A program made the position numbers and the translations under genes. A stretch of DNA of 64,000 nt from Xiphias gladius (Eukaryota > Chordata > Actinopteri > Istiophoriformes > Xiphiidae), in contig NC_053414.1 in NCBI RefSeq assembly GCF_016859285.1, positions 894,517 through 958,516 of the forward strand. The letters run 5' to 3'. The notes under the pieces are model-generated. The model searched no databases, had not been told where the DNA came from, and was given only the letters and a program-made list of their open reading frames with translations. Numbering within the stretch: the stretch's first letter is position 1; the number at the start of each line of letters is the position of its first letter. Positions 1 through 9,320 of the stretch are shown piece after piece.

Positions 1-131
1 TCCTGGATATTGTCGATACCAGAAGAAGTAAGCAGCAGCAGCTTTGGAGTATGTGTAGGACAGAGTAACAGTGCTGCCTTCTGAACTGAACTCTTCATTG
101 TTGACTGGAGTCAGATCTTCACAGTTGACGC
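1..131 (-). pseudogene. TRAV: Family A V segment psi-A0, 5' part of V exon only (cut by window edge)
   Basis: This is the beginning of a family A V exon running off the left edge of the window. Its acceptor reads CTTTAG at about 131-136. It encodes FR1, CDR1 (SKAAAAYFF) and the FR2 start (FWYRQYPG), and Cys23 is Tyr. No family A leader exon is found upstream: sequence above the acceptor diverges from the other copies within about 30 bp. The near-identical copy at 56028-56301 carries a stop and has lost the Cys104 codons, so this one is probably a pseudogene too. The decisive 3' part lies outside the window. Confidence 0.8.
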
Positions 132-589
132 CTAAAGGAAGAGATGACTCTGTAACTTTATGATCAAACAGTTCATAAATCAGTGGAACTCTGTCAATGT
201 TAAATATCTCACCTACATCTTATTGTGACCAGAAACAAAGTCACAAACAGACTGTAGGTTGTGGCGATCAGCCAAATTATAACCACTGATGGGTTTATAT
301 TAATGACTGCACCATGTAAAAATGCTATACTGGAAACAATAGTTGTAATGATGACTTGAAAGTCTTGTAATTTTTGCTGTTTGTGTTTGTCTGGCACAGT
401 TATAAGACTAAATTATAGATTGCATTATTATGTCAACATAATAATCAGTGTGAGGATTTTGGCCAAGGCCTGAGTCACGTTGATAATGGGTTTTTATTCA
501 CCCACCTCCACACCCCACCAGTCCTGTCAACCAGTGATATGGCTCTGATTTACCTGCTTTCAGAGTGTCCAGCCCGTTACCTTCCTTTA
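132..589. other. Flank of psi-A0 with a conserved 62-codon hydrophobic ORF
   Basis: No recognised gene. A minus-strand ORF at 209-397 has a hydrophobic C-terminal half (residues about 36-58 could span a membrane) and ends at a GTGAGA donor-like site, where a V leader would sit. Splicing there would put the V exon out of phase. It is kept at 56376-56564 with one residue changed, but that lies in a recent duplication, so conservation says little. Confidence 0.4.
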
Positions 590-2094
590 TGATAAGACAC
601 ACAAATCAGTGTGGCGACAGGCTCAGATGTCGGCCTCGGCTAGTAGCGGAGTTTGGTGTGCAGAATCATACGGTTGAAACTTCAACAAAACCGTCAGAGA
701 AGTCTGACGGATGATCATGGGACAAAGGCATGTTTTTCAGCTGGAGGTCCGAAACTAGGAGAACTAACAAGAATGGAGAAACCCAATGAGCTGACGAAAG
801 CTGTGGTGGGACGGCACAACTGTGCTGTGAATGGACCAGAGTGGGGAGATTCTGATAGAGCTCATAGTAATGACATTATGGAGGTAAGCCAAGGTAGTGA
901 GGAGTAAATAACTTTGCTGGGGCCAGTGCAAAGAAAATCAGGAGCAGTGGAGGGTATGGGAGAGGAATAGAGGAGAGAGCTGAGGAAGTTTGGTGAGGAG
1001 AGAGGAATTTCTTCCATGAGTCGGGTGAAATTGACAACTGTATCAAGAAACCAGATTGGGGATATACACATGGCTACGTTTTTGAAAGATGGAACTTTGT
1101 TGATTGTTGGCACAAGTGGAGAAGCGAGAGAGCAGGCTGACAGCATGAGAGAAATAGAGCTGTTTAAAGTGGCAAGTGCAAGCTGTATTGAAAGAGCGAG
1201 TGAGTGGAGTAAGGGAGTGATTTGGTGGGGGCCAGTCGGAGTCACGACGGAGGAAGTTAAATCAAACTTAGAGGGAGGAATTCTGAAAGGTGCTTGGGGG
1301 TTGCAGGTAACTCTAGAAGGAGTGAGGGAAGATAGTGAGTTTGTTGTGCTGGATTTTGAGGAGCAAGTCCTCCCAAAGAAAGTGACTCTAAGCTTCTTGA
1401 GTTACAGCGTAAGGGAGTACGTGCACAAAGCCAATGAGCTGTTACAAATGTCAAAGGTTCCGTCATACAGCCATGAAATGTAAAAGCAGAAGAGGATGTA
1501 CCAGATGTGGTGAAGATCATGAGTATGGGCAATGTAATCTGGAACAACCAAAATGTTGTAATTGTGGTGGCAATCACAGTGTGGCTTATAGGGGATGTGA
1601 AGTGATGAAAAGGGAAATGGGAATACAGCAGGTAAGAGCTCACAGAAAGGTCACGTATGCAGAGGCTGTGAAGATGGTGAGTCAGAGGAGGAACTGAAGA
1701 AAGAAACAGAGCAGGAAAACAACCCACACAAGATTCTGACCAGGCAAATGAGGGAAGAGTGCCAGTCACTTTCATAGCAGGAGTAGTAAATGCTACAATG
1801 GAAGTTAAAGCCAAAACGGAGAGAGTACAGTTAGTCGTGAAGGCGGCAGGTCATCGTCTAGATATCAGCGGGCTGAGATGGAAGGAGGTGAGGAACGATC
1901 TCGGAATTCAACCAAGCCAGCAGCAATCACGGGTTGGAGAGTACTAATAATGGTCCTCCTGCTACAATGGAATGCTAGAAGTTTGTCGGATCACGGACAG
2001 GTATTAAAAGAGGATGTAGATGATTTATCCAGTAAACCAGATGTCATTTGTGCACAGGAAACACTTGGTAAGTCTGCCCCAGGCATTTATGGCG
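590..2094 (+). mobile_element. I/Nimb-like non-LTR retrotransposon, 5' fragment (ORF1 and start of ORF2)
   Basis: Plus-strand fragment of a LINE with a gag-like ORF1 holding three zinc knuckles at about 1437-1602 (CYKCQ..H..C, CTRCGEDH..C, CCNCGGNH..C). A second ORF starts with an AP-endonuclease-type N-terminus (LLQWNARSL, then PDVICAQET) at about 1951-2070. ORF1 is broken: stops separate 653-907 from the 1016-1483 reading frame, and one extra base near 1423 relative to the other copy shifts the frame just before the knuckles. ORF2 stops abruptly where an LTR-like sequence begins at 2095. ORF1 with multiple CCHC knuckles plus an endonuclease ORF2 fits the I/Nimb/Jockey group; the clade assignment is tentative. 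A copy lies at 56760-58258. Confidence 0.75.
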
Positions 2095-2562
2095 TGTTAA
2101 GCCTGCGTTCGAACCACATGCGGGTGTTTATCCCCGTGACCCTGGCAAAGTATCTTCGCTCCTCTCACCATTTCCAGGGAACTGCCAGGGATCTGACAAC
2201 TAAACATCTCCGGAGACCTGACAACGGCGTATAAAAGACTCACCACCGTAAGTGTGAATCTATGGAAGCCTGGTGACTGTTTGTTCTTTTTTTTTGTCCT
2301 TCTTGACTGAGACTTTGTGGATTTTTTTGTGAGTGAACTGAACTGAACTGTCTTTGGAAAAACTTACTTGTTTTGACTTTTGTTTGTGGGATGCCAGGAA
2401 ATCCCAAAGTGGATATTTGTGTTATTTAATGAACTGAACTGAACATTTGGAACTGTACTTGAGTATGAAGAATTTTGTGTTTTAGGCTGGACCACAACAG
2501 TGGGGCGAGCCGTATAAACGCAAATGTCCGTGACCGACTGAGTGAGTGATAAAGTTACAACA
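2095..2562 (+). repeat. Candidate LTR (solo or partial) interrupting the LINE ORF2
   Basis: The stretch starts TGTTAAG and ends TTACAACA, giving TGTT..AACA termini typical of LTRs. It holds a TATA-like GTATAAAAG at about 2228-2236. About 100 bp of unknown sequence follows, starting CTGGTCGGCC, which may be a primer-binding region, but I could not match it to a tRNA. No matching target duplication was seen. A second copy at 58259-58734 differs by a few indels. The assignment rests only on the termini, the TATA box and the interruption of ORF2. Confidence 0.5.
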
Positions 2563-5500
2563 CTGGTCGGCCATCGAGTGTTGGATCTTTCCCCTTGTTT
2601 CTATTTCTTTCAAATGAATTAGCACAAAGAGTTTCTGTTGACTAATCAGGGGGGGTTACAGGCAGCGTTGCCAACTGAGCACCTTTTGTCGCTAGATTTA
2701 CAGACTTTTCACCCATTTAGTGACTTTTCTTCACAAAAGCACCAGGCGATAAATCTAACAACTTTCTGGACAAACCTTAGCTACTTTCCGTAGAAGACGT
2801 CGTGGTTATGAAACCAGGATTTTAGCAGCAGAGCAGCAGCTTGGAAGTGACTGCTGGTTAACATGTCGTCTTAATGGGCCACGTTTCAGTCACTGTTTCA
2901 TACTTGTTCTGTCGTCTAACAACAGAAACAGAAAAACATGTAAATGAGAACGGCTTCATTGGGAATTCAGCTGCATTAAATTACTGTATATTTGAGCACA
3001 GACAGTAGGACAGAAGTAAACAGATAAAGGAGTGTCCAGCTATATACTAGGTTTTGATCTGGTCTTTTTCTTTCTTCCCTTTGCTGTAATATAACTTTCA
3101 AAATTGAACTGCTGTTGTGGTTGAGTTTATCTAACTTGAGTGTTTCCTCAATCCAATCAATGATATATTTTTTTGTGTTGTGAAACATAACCAGGGATCA
3201 TGTGTGTACCAAACACATCTATCCTTTGAGGGCTTTGATATTAACTCTTAGCATCTTAAAGATGAAGAGAATCTGTCTGTGTTTTGGATCAAACACTCGT
3301 GTCTTTTCTCTATTTGAGTCCCAGTTTTGCTCCTCTCTTAATCCATTGTTCATTCCTCTCACAACTCTGACAAACAGGGTGTTTGTCTCTGTTCTGGTGG
3401 CTTTATCGACAACATGACATCACTTACATCAAGTAAGAAGTAGCTGATGAGGCAGCACTGATTTACAAATGACACTACATAAGAAGGTCCCTACTGGGTC
3501 AGACCTTTAATCAGATAATTTGCCACTATTCATTGACACATGGCAGCCAAATTAATTACATCTGAAAATCTTAAGTCACACAGTATTATTCACATCATTA
3601 CATTTGTGTCACATCTGGGGACTAATCAAATCATGAGAAGACTTTACAAAAATAAATCACCTACCAGGTTGAATCTGAGCTCCAGAGGAAGATTATTTGC
3701 ACGTCAGATTCTCCATCCTGTAATTTCATGGTTCACTGTCACTCGCTCAGCTGTGAATTTTTTCTTCTGTAAATCATTTCACGGGCCGGGCTTGCGTTAG
3801 CAAAGTTTCAACTTCCAGAATGGATCCGATATATTCTACAGATCCTAAGTGAGGACCTGGACATCATGCCTTTTTTACAGAACGGACATTTGAATCAAGT
3901 ATTCCTTAAGGATAAAACAGCAGTGGAGAGAAAGGGGACACCCTTGGTAGAAGCGTCTCAGCTGTTAGCTTGGTTGTCAGAGGATTTGCTGTGTGATAGT
4001 CTCTCATTTCTATAAACAACACCTCATTTTATACAGATGCCATCGAACAAGACTTCATTATCAACCTTTTGTGAGACGTGATTTGAAAACACTTCAGATC
4101 TGCTACTAATATCTTCCAAGTCATTACCTAGTTACACACTTAAGGTATATTTTTAGTTTTATTCTTAAATGAGACGACCTCCTTTGAAAAACATCACATC
4201 AAAGATATTTTTCTCTGCATTCAACTGTTATTTATTAAAGGACTCCTTACTTTTAATTTTGGCTTGTCTTCTTAAAAATTTTAAACATATAACATTTGAA
4301 CCAGAATTTAAGTGTGTCGGCATGGTTACCAAAGCAGTGGCTCCATTTCTAAAGCTTTTCATCACGATCCTGCCTGAGAGTAAAGTGAATCTCGACTGGA
4401 TCATAAGAAACCATTGAAGTTTAACAGTGTGTGACTCCCTTCAAAATTCCTGAACCATTTGACCAGTTGGTTTTACGTTTTCTACAGATGTTGTTCTACA
4501 AGGTTTTCGTGTTAAACTATCCTGTCTAGTGTATCTTGTTACATGAACTTTATTTCAAAAAAGTTTTTCCCACTAAATCTCGTTAGTGTGAGGTCTTCAG
4601 ATCAACTGTGTCCCCATTGTTTTCTGTGAGGCTCCTTCATTATTGCTGGACGAACCCATCATGTATTTGGGGCTGTAATTAATACCTGTGGAGTCTGATT
4701 TTTAAAAAAAAGCTGGTTTAGTCTATTATGGTATACCAATCCAGCAGTCTCTCCAATGCACTCCCAATGTAATTTTCCATTAGCAGTACTTCATTAGTGA
4801 ATATTCCTGGTAACGTCCTGGTTGAAAACCAATCCACTTGTTCTGAGGTTGGTGCAGTGGTGCAGCTCATGTCGTGTTTATGTTGATCGGGCGGCGCAGA
4901 ACAACTTTGGTTCTCATTTTGGTCTAAAACCGCGTCTACATTTCCCCCGGCTCAGACGACTTCTTCATGCAAACACAGGGTTTTACCAGTGGTGTTGTCA
5001 ATATTTCACTGATTTCAATCAGGGAATTTGCAGAAGACAGGTCACCTGTTGAGTCTGTGTTGCTCATACAAACACTGGAATGAGTCTTTCTTCCAACCTC
5101 TTCTCAAAGCACTGCACTGCACCAGGTTTGTGCTTCCTCCACTGGTCTCCAACACAGTAAAAAATAGCTGGTCTCACCCAGGTGTGCCAGGAGATCGGAC
5201 TTGTGCCTTCGTCCAGTTTCAGAAAAAAGCCAAGACCTGTTTTGTTGCTGCCAGTGTTTTCATCTCAGTGTCCCTCGCATGTTTACTACCACTGGGGGCA
5301 GCGAAGAGGCACAATTTCAAAACCTGCTCTTAGTGTCTTGAACCCGTGTTTTCCTTCAGACAGTGGCCCCACAACTTTAGTGTAGTCGCCGCTGTCGATT
5401 GAGCTGACACGTGTCCTGTTTTACAGCTGGAACGTTTACCTAAAATATTAAAGGTGCTGATGATTCTGAACCTGCCACTGCCCCTTGTTTTTTTTCTCAA

Positions 5501-6067
5501 CGTAAAAATACCACATGAAGTGAAAAGACTGAGTATTCAGACACAATCAGACTTTTCATATTTGAGTTTTTTTCTTTTGGATCAGAAATGAAAGACTGTA
5601 CTTTGATTAAAAGGGGAAATCTGGAACTTGTCATTTTCGACAGCAGCGTCAGGTCGACAGAAAAGACGGTGGAGTTTTTGTGAAAGCTGCTATTTGTTTA
5701 AATTCTGCCACTTTTACTCTTCAGCTGATGAACTGTGGTTCTGCTGCGTGTTTGCTCTGGATTTTCATGCCTGAACATATAAACGATCATAAATCCAGAG
5801 TTGATTTCTCAGTGTTGTCAATCTGAAGTTATTTATTTGTTTATTTTCTTGTTGTTTTTCCTGGTGTCTCGTGTTTGAAGCACCATCCAGTTGGTTCTTC
5901 ATTGATGTGGATTTGCTGCTCATGTGAATCCTCCCACAGTGTTTCACTAGCAGCTGTCACCACAGTGACTCTGAGAAAACAGCAATTAGCAGAGTCCATC
6001 TGATATGAAGCTGTGGGTTGAATACCACTTCCCTCCTCTTTGAAGAGTAGTCAGATATCTGTGTTCA
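2563..6067. other. Long non-genic stretch, duplicated at 58735-62251
   Basis: No convincing gene on either strand; the ORFs are short with no recognisable domain. Three things stand out. About 240 bp at 2790-3030 recurs at 33150-33390 and 58965-59200. Positions 4380-4440 hold the V downstream flank block (GGATCATAAGAAACC and GTTTAACAGTGTGTGACTCCC) without signal or V exon, a probable V relic; it recurs near 60565-60615. The last 200 bp before 6068 are the family B downstream flank. Confidence 0.6.
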
Positions 6068-6106
6068 GGTTTTTGTACAGCCTCTTCTACACTTTGTATC
6101 ACTGTG
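6068..6106 (-). other. 23-RSS of B1
   Basis: On the minus strand, heptamer CACAGTG (6100-6106), a 23-bp spacer, and nonamer ACAAAAACC (6068-6076) follow the V exon directly. All consensus positions are perfect. Confidence 0.95.
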
Positions 6107-6714
6107 TCTCTAGAGCACAGTAGTAGAGGGCTGTGTCTGCCAGGGTTAGTCTGTTTATGGTCAGTTCAGTTGATGTATCTGTTGTTTGGGATTCGTATCG
6201 ATTGTTAGGAATATATTCCTCATCTCTCCCTGATTTTGCTCCTTTCCAGAGTATAAACTGAGGTGCCTGAAGGTCAGAATGATGTCTGTACCAGAAAAGA
6301 ATAACATCACTACTGGTTGTCTCATAGACACAACTGAGTTTGACAGATTCTCCTTCTCCTCCACTGACTTCATCTTCTTCAGGAGAGATTGTGTCTCCAG
6401 CTATTAGTCCTGGAAAAAGTAGAGAAAATGAAGCCATGAGACTGACATTGTCCATGAGGCTGAGAGGAGAAGACAGTGGAAAATGTCACTGTACAGTTTT
6501 ACTCTGTGGACAGAAACAACTCAACTGTAGCTGAGATCGTAACTGGATTATACAAAACTTAATGACAAAGACAGATTATGGTGCGTTTCCGACCATCAAG
6601 TTTTGTAAAATGGCGACAGGATATCAGGTTAATACATCAGGTTAAATGAGACACTCATTTTTTCCTAAACTCACCTATGAAGTGAGATAAAATCAAAAAG
6701 AGGTAAAGCAACAT
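6107..6714 (-). CDS. TRAV: T-cell receptor alpha/delta V segment, family B (B1)
   Basis: Germline V segment for the variable domain of a TCR chain. Leader exon 6675-6714 (MLLYLFLILSHFI) starts at the ATG in GACATGTTG and ends at a GTGAG donor. The intron is about 265 bp, and the V exon 6107-6409 follows a TTTTTCCAG acceptor. The mature domain begins GDTISPEEDE. It has Cys23 (KLSCVYE), Trp41 (FWYRH), CDR1 around TTSSDVI, CDR2 around KGAKSGRDEEY, and ends LYYCALE before the heptamer. Leader, frame and signal are intact. An ORF through the intron 3' end gives a false start at 6455. A duplicate (B5) is at 62291. Confidence 0.93.
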
Positions 6715-7439
6715 GTCTTTGGAGTTGTTGAAGCCAAACAGATGAACAATGTTCTTCCACTGCAGTAGAATGAAAAAACTAAACAGCCTCTCTGCTGCAC
6801 AGCCCTTCTCCTCAACATCAAGCTGATTGAGCTTCTAGTTCCTCAAACATTTCTGCTCTGGAGACAGAAATGATCTCATTGGTTGAGGTGGACTCCAGTG
6901 GGCGGGGCCAGAGATAAACCTTTTTAGAGATTCTCTTCCTCCCAAAGTTCAGTTCAGACAGGTTATTTCAGCATCCAGAGCAGCTCTCTTGACTTTTCCT
7001 CATTCCACATCGTACAGTGAAGTAGAAGACATGAAAATAAATCCCTGTGTACTAATGATTGTGAATGAGTGAAACTACAATGTAAGAATATAATCTGTCA
7101 TGTAATGTCAAGAGGCGACTGTTCTCTTTTTGATCTTCATTTATACGATATGAAGAAAGTTTTATTACCCAGTACTGTACCCAGTAGGTACCAGGTATTT
7201 AAATAATGTCTCTGTTCTTGTTTCTATAAATGCTGCCTCATCCACTGAGTTATCATCTCACAAAACCTCCTTATCATCAGAGTTTCATTGTTTCATGATA
7301 CAGCAAACACTTCATTTCTCTGCTGCTTTTTTCTTCAGTACATAGAATCTAGACTGGATCATAAGAAACCAGTGAAGTTTAACAGTGTGTGACTCCCTCT
7401 AGTGGATGTTGTGGAGTATTCTGTTGTCTTTGCTCCAAA
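6715..7439. repeat. Module P1: B upstream region plus downstream flank of A1
   Basis: Non-genic. The part next to B1 holds its promoter. The rest runs through a conserved TACGATATGAAGAAAG and GGTACCAGGTATTTAAATAATG to the block that follows families A, C and D. Related copies at 19156-19934, 28299-29025, 44772-45540 and 62899-63625 lead into A, D, A and A respectively. Confidence 0.75.
6878..6909 (-). promoter_or_regulatory. CCAAT box and GC box upstream of B1
   Basis: About 165-195 bp upstream of the B1 ATG, the minus strand reads GGCCCCGCCC then, 17 bp on, CCAAT (plus strand attgg at 6878-6882, gggcggggcc at 6900-6909). The pair is kept at all five family B genes. Its promoter role is inferred from position and motif. 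Confidence 0.5.
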
Positions 7440-7477
7440 GGTTTTTGTACAGAGTTCTGGTGTTTCCTGTCACTGTG
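7440..7477 (-). other. RSS of A1, 22-bp spacer
   Basis: Heptamer CACAGTG (7471-7477), a 22-bp spacer, nonamer ACAAAAACC (7440-7448). The spacer is the one shared by families A, C and D. Confidence 0.93.
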
Positions 7478-7934
7478 GGCCTCAAAGCACAGTAGTACAC
7501 AGCAGAGTCAGTCACTGCAGAGGAGGAGATCTGCAGATCCATTTGTCTTTTATCCTCACTCACTTTAACAGACAGTCCAGGGACCTGAACCTTTAATGTG
7601 TTTCCTTTTTCTGTGTGAGAGATGAGGAACTCTGGTGGTTTTCCTGGATATTGTCGATACCAGAAGAAGTAATCAGCAGCAGCTTTGGAGTATGTGTAGG
7701 ACAGAGTAACAGTGCTGCCTTCTGAACTGAACTCTTCATTGTTGACTGGAGTCAGATCCTGACAGTTGATGCCTGAAGGAAAAAATAACTGTTACTTGAT
7801 GATGTAAAAGTCTCAGTGAACAGTTCACATTCAGATGTTGATGGAATAAACTTTTGTTGTGTTGCATAATCTAACATACCTGTTAGAGTGGAGAGAAACA
7901 GTAGAGAAAATCCAGAATAATGCAATGACAGCAT
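7478..7934 (-). CDS. TRAV: T-cell receptor alpha/delta V segment, family A (A1)
   Basis: Leader exon 7880-7934 (MLSLHYSGFSLLFLSTLT) ends at GTATG. The V exon 7478-7772 follows a TCCTTCAG acceptor. The mature part starts GINCQDLTPVNNEEF. Cys23 is Tyr (TLSYTYS); Trp41 (FFWYRQYPG) and Cys104 (VYYCALRP) are present. CDR1 is SKAAADYFF and CDR2 is SHTEKGNTLK. No stop or frameshift in the V exon. An extra A in the intron poly-A run breaks any long ORF through the intron and has no effect on the spliced product. Probably rearrangeable, but strictly an ORF by cysteine rules. Confidence 0.88.
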
Positions 7935-8345
7935 GTTGAACACAGGTAATGTTTCTGGTTTGTGTATTGAACTCTGCTGAATCTGGAAGTTCCTCTCTCT
8001 TCTATAGGTCAGTAACAGCTCAGCTCCTCCCTGAATCTCTCCGTCTCCTCTTAGATCTGTATTTTCACTTCTCTCTGTTACACTTCCTCCTGGTTAACAG
8101 ACTGGTAGCAGCATTTTGTTCAAGGTTTTGGTGATTTCTTTATAGTGGGATTTACAAGACGGTAGTGGGATTTATTTAAATGATAGATCACCTTTTCAGA
8201 TTATTTTCTATCATCACTGCAACTTAAGTCAGCTGATAATGAACCACATGAATTATTATTTCCAGACCACGAGTTTAGCATCAGAAGTCAGCTGAGTAAC
8301 ATTTAATTTCGAGTGGTTTAATAATCTCAGGGGTGAGTAAAAGGA
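7935..8345. other. Upstream region of A1 up to the ERV
   Basis: The 150 bp above the ATG is the likely promoter, with AGGAGGAAGTG (ETS-like, plus strand near 8080) and GAGCTGAGCTG motifs. It is shared with A3 and A6. The rest is plain flank into which the ERV is inserted. No gene. Confidence 0.45.
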
Positions 8346-8797
8346 TGTGGTGGAAATTCTGTCAACACTCTGGACACAGACTCAAACAAAGCACAGACAC
8401 TGACAGATTTGAATATTAATGGAATTATTATTGATCAGTAATAGGAGACAGCAACTTACACAAGTTGCCAAAAAAAAACAACCCTGTCTTCCCGAACAGA
8501 GAGGAAAACTAATCTGTTATAGTTTTCTACAGAACAAAGAAACTCATTCTGGTTGGTCAGTACATATCAACGTATACTTTCCATCCAATGGTCAATTTTT
8601 CCAAACATACATTCACATGCATATGTATAGGAAATAGGAAACCACGAGCCCAACAACTCAACTTGATTAATCAACACTAGTCCAGTACAGTGTTACCATC
8701 TTTGGTCATGAAGAGACTGAGGCCTTGCTCTTCTGTTTACATTACATGTAATATGTTGTAAGCTATGTAATATGTTGGAGCTGAATCTGGGTTTAAG
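8346..8797 (-). repeat. ERV copy 1, 3' LTR
   Basis: About 452 bp, starting TGTGGTGG on the plus strand and ending near GGTTTAAG. Defined by direct repetition: its right half recurs at 12585-12806, and its left half matches 51198-51418 in copy 3, on the other side of the internal region. No TG..CA end is visible on the right, so that boundary is approximate. Confidence 0.75.
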
Positions 8798-8989
8798 GGT
8801 ATACATCAAACCATTTCAAAACAATCAAAAATAAACATGCTTATCATATTTAATTAAGGCACTAGCATTTTAAAGTCTATAATCAAGGCCTAGCATATAA
8901 TCATAGAGTAATACACTTCAGTATACATTCAAAACATAACAAAGTGAAAATGTCTTTAATACATACATAGTAAAAACATTTCATCACTG

Positions 8990-9316
8990 TTATACTCCGG
9001 TTTCATCAACCAATATACTTTGTGCATCTGGATCCAGGTAGAGTTTCAACTGCTGGAGATAGTTTTCATCATCAGTGTCCTTACATTTATCACCATATTG
9101 TATTGCTACAGCAGTCAATGAAGTGTTAATGAGCTTACAGATCATAGCTTTAGCACAACTCAAAAGACACATAACAACAGCATGGTTCCAATAAAAGGCT
9201 AAATTAACTGCAGTATGTTTTTCCAAGGCAACATTGGAGATTGATAACCCCCTCATAGGTGCTAGTGAGCATATCAGCACGGCCAACACCACCAACTCCA
9301 GTTTGGCCATTTCCAT
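8990..9316 (-). CDS. ERV copy 1: 108-codon secreted-type ORF in the env position
   Basis: Starts four bases after the integrase stop, as env does in simple retroviruses. The first 24 residues look like a signal peptide (charged MEMAK, then LVVLAVLICSLAP). The rest has several cysteines and a sequon (NTS) and ends at a stop about 190 bp before the LTR. No transmembrane subunit, fusion region or immunosuppressive-type region follows, so env is reduced to its N-terminus or this is an unrelated small ORF. It is open in all three ERV copies with few changes. Confidence 0.5.
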   Translation of the reverse strand: MEMAKLELVVLAVLICSLAPMRGLSISNVALEKHTAVNLAFYWNHAVVMCLLSCAKAMICKLINTSLTAVAIQYGDKCKDTDDENYLQQLKLYLDPDAQSILVDETGV

Positions 9317-9320
9317 CTCA

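Noticed and set aside
2108-2120. GTTCGAACC, resembling a tRNA B box
   Set aside because: No A box at the right distance and no cloverleaf; it lies in the LTR-like block.
5930-5975. Extra CACAGTG heptamers on the plus strand in the B downstream flank
   Set aside because: No nonamer at 12 or 23 bp; chance occurrences.
7402-7596. Plus-strand ORF beginning [13 protein letters not shown], repeated opposite most family A genes
   Set aside because: It is the antisense of the signal and the 3' end of the V exon. It recurs only because those are duplicated.
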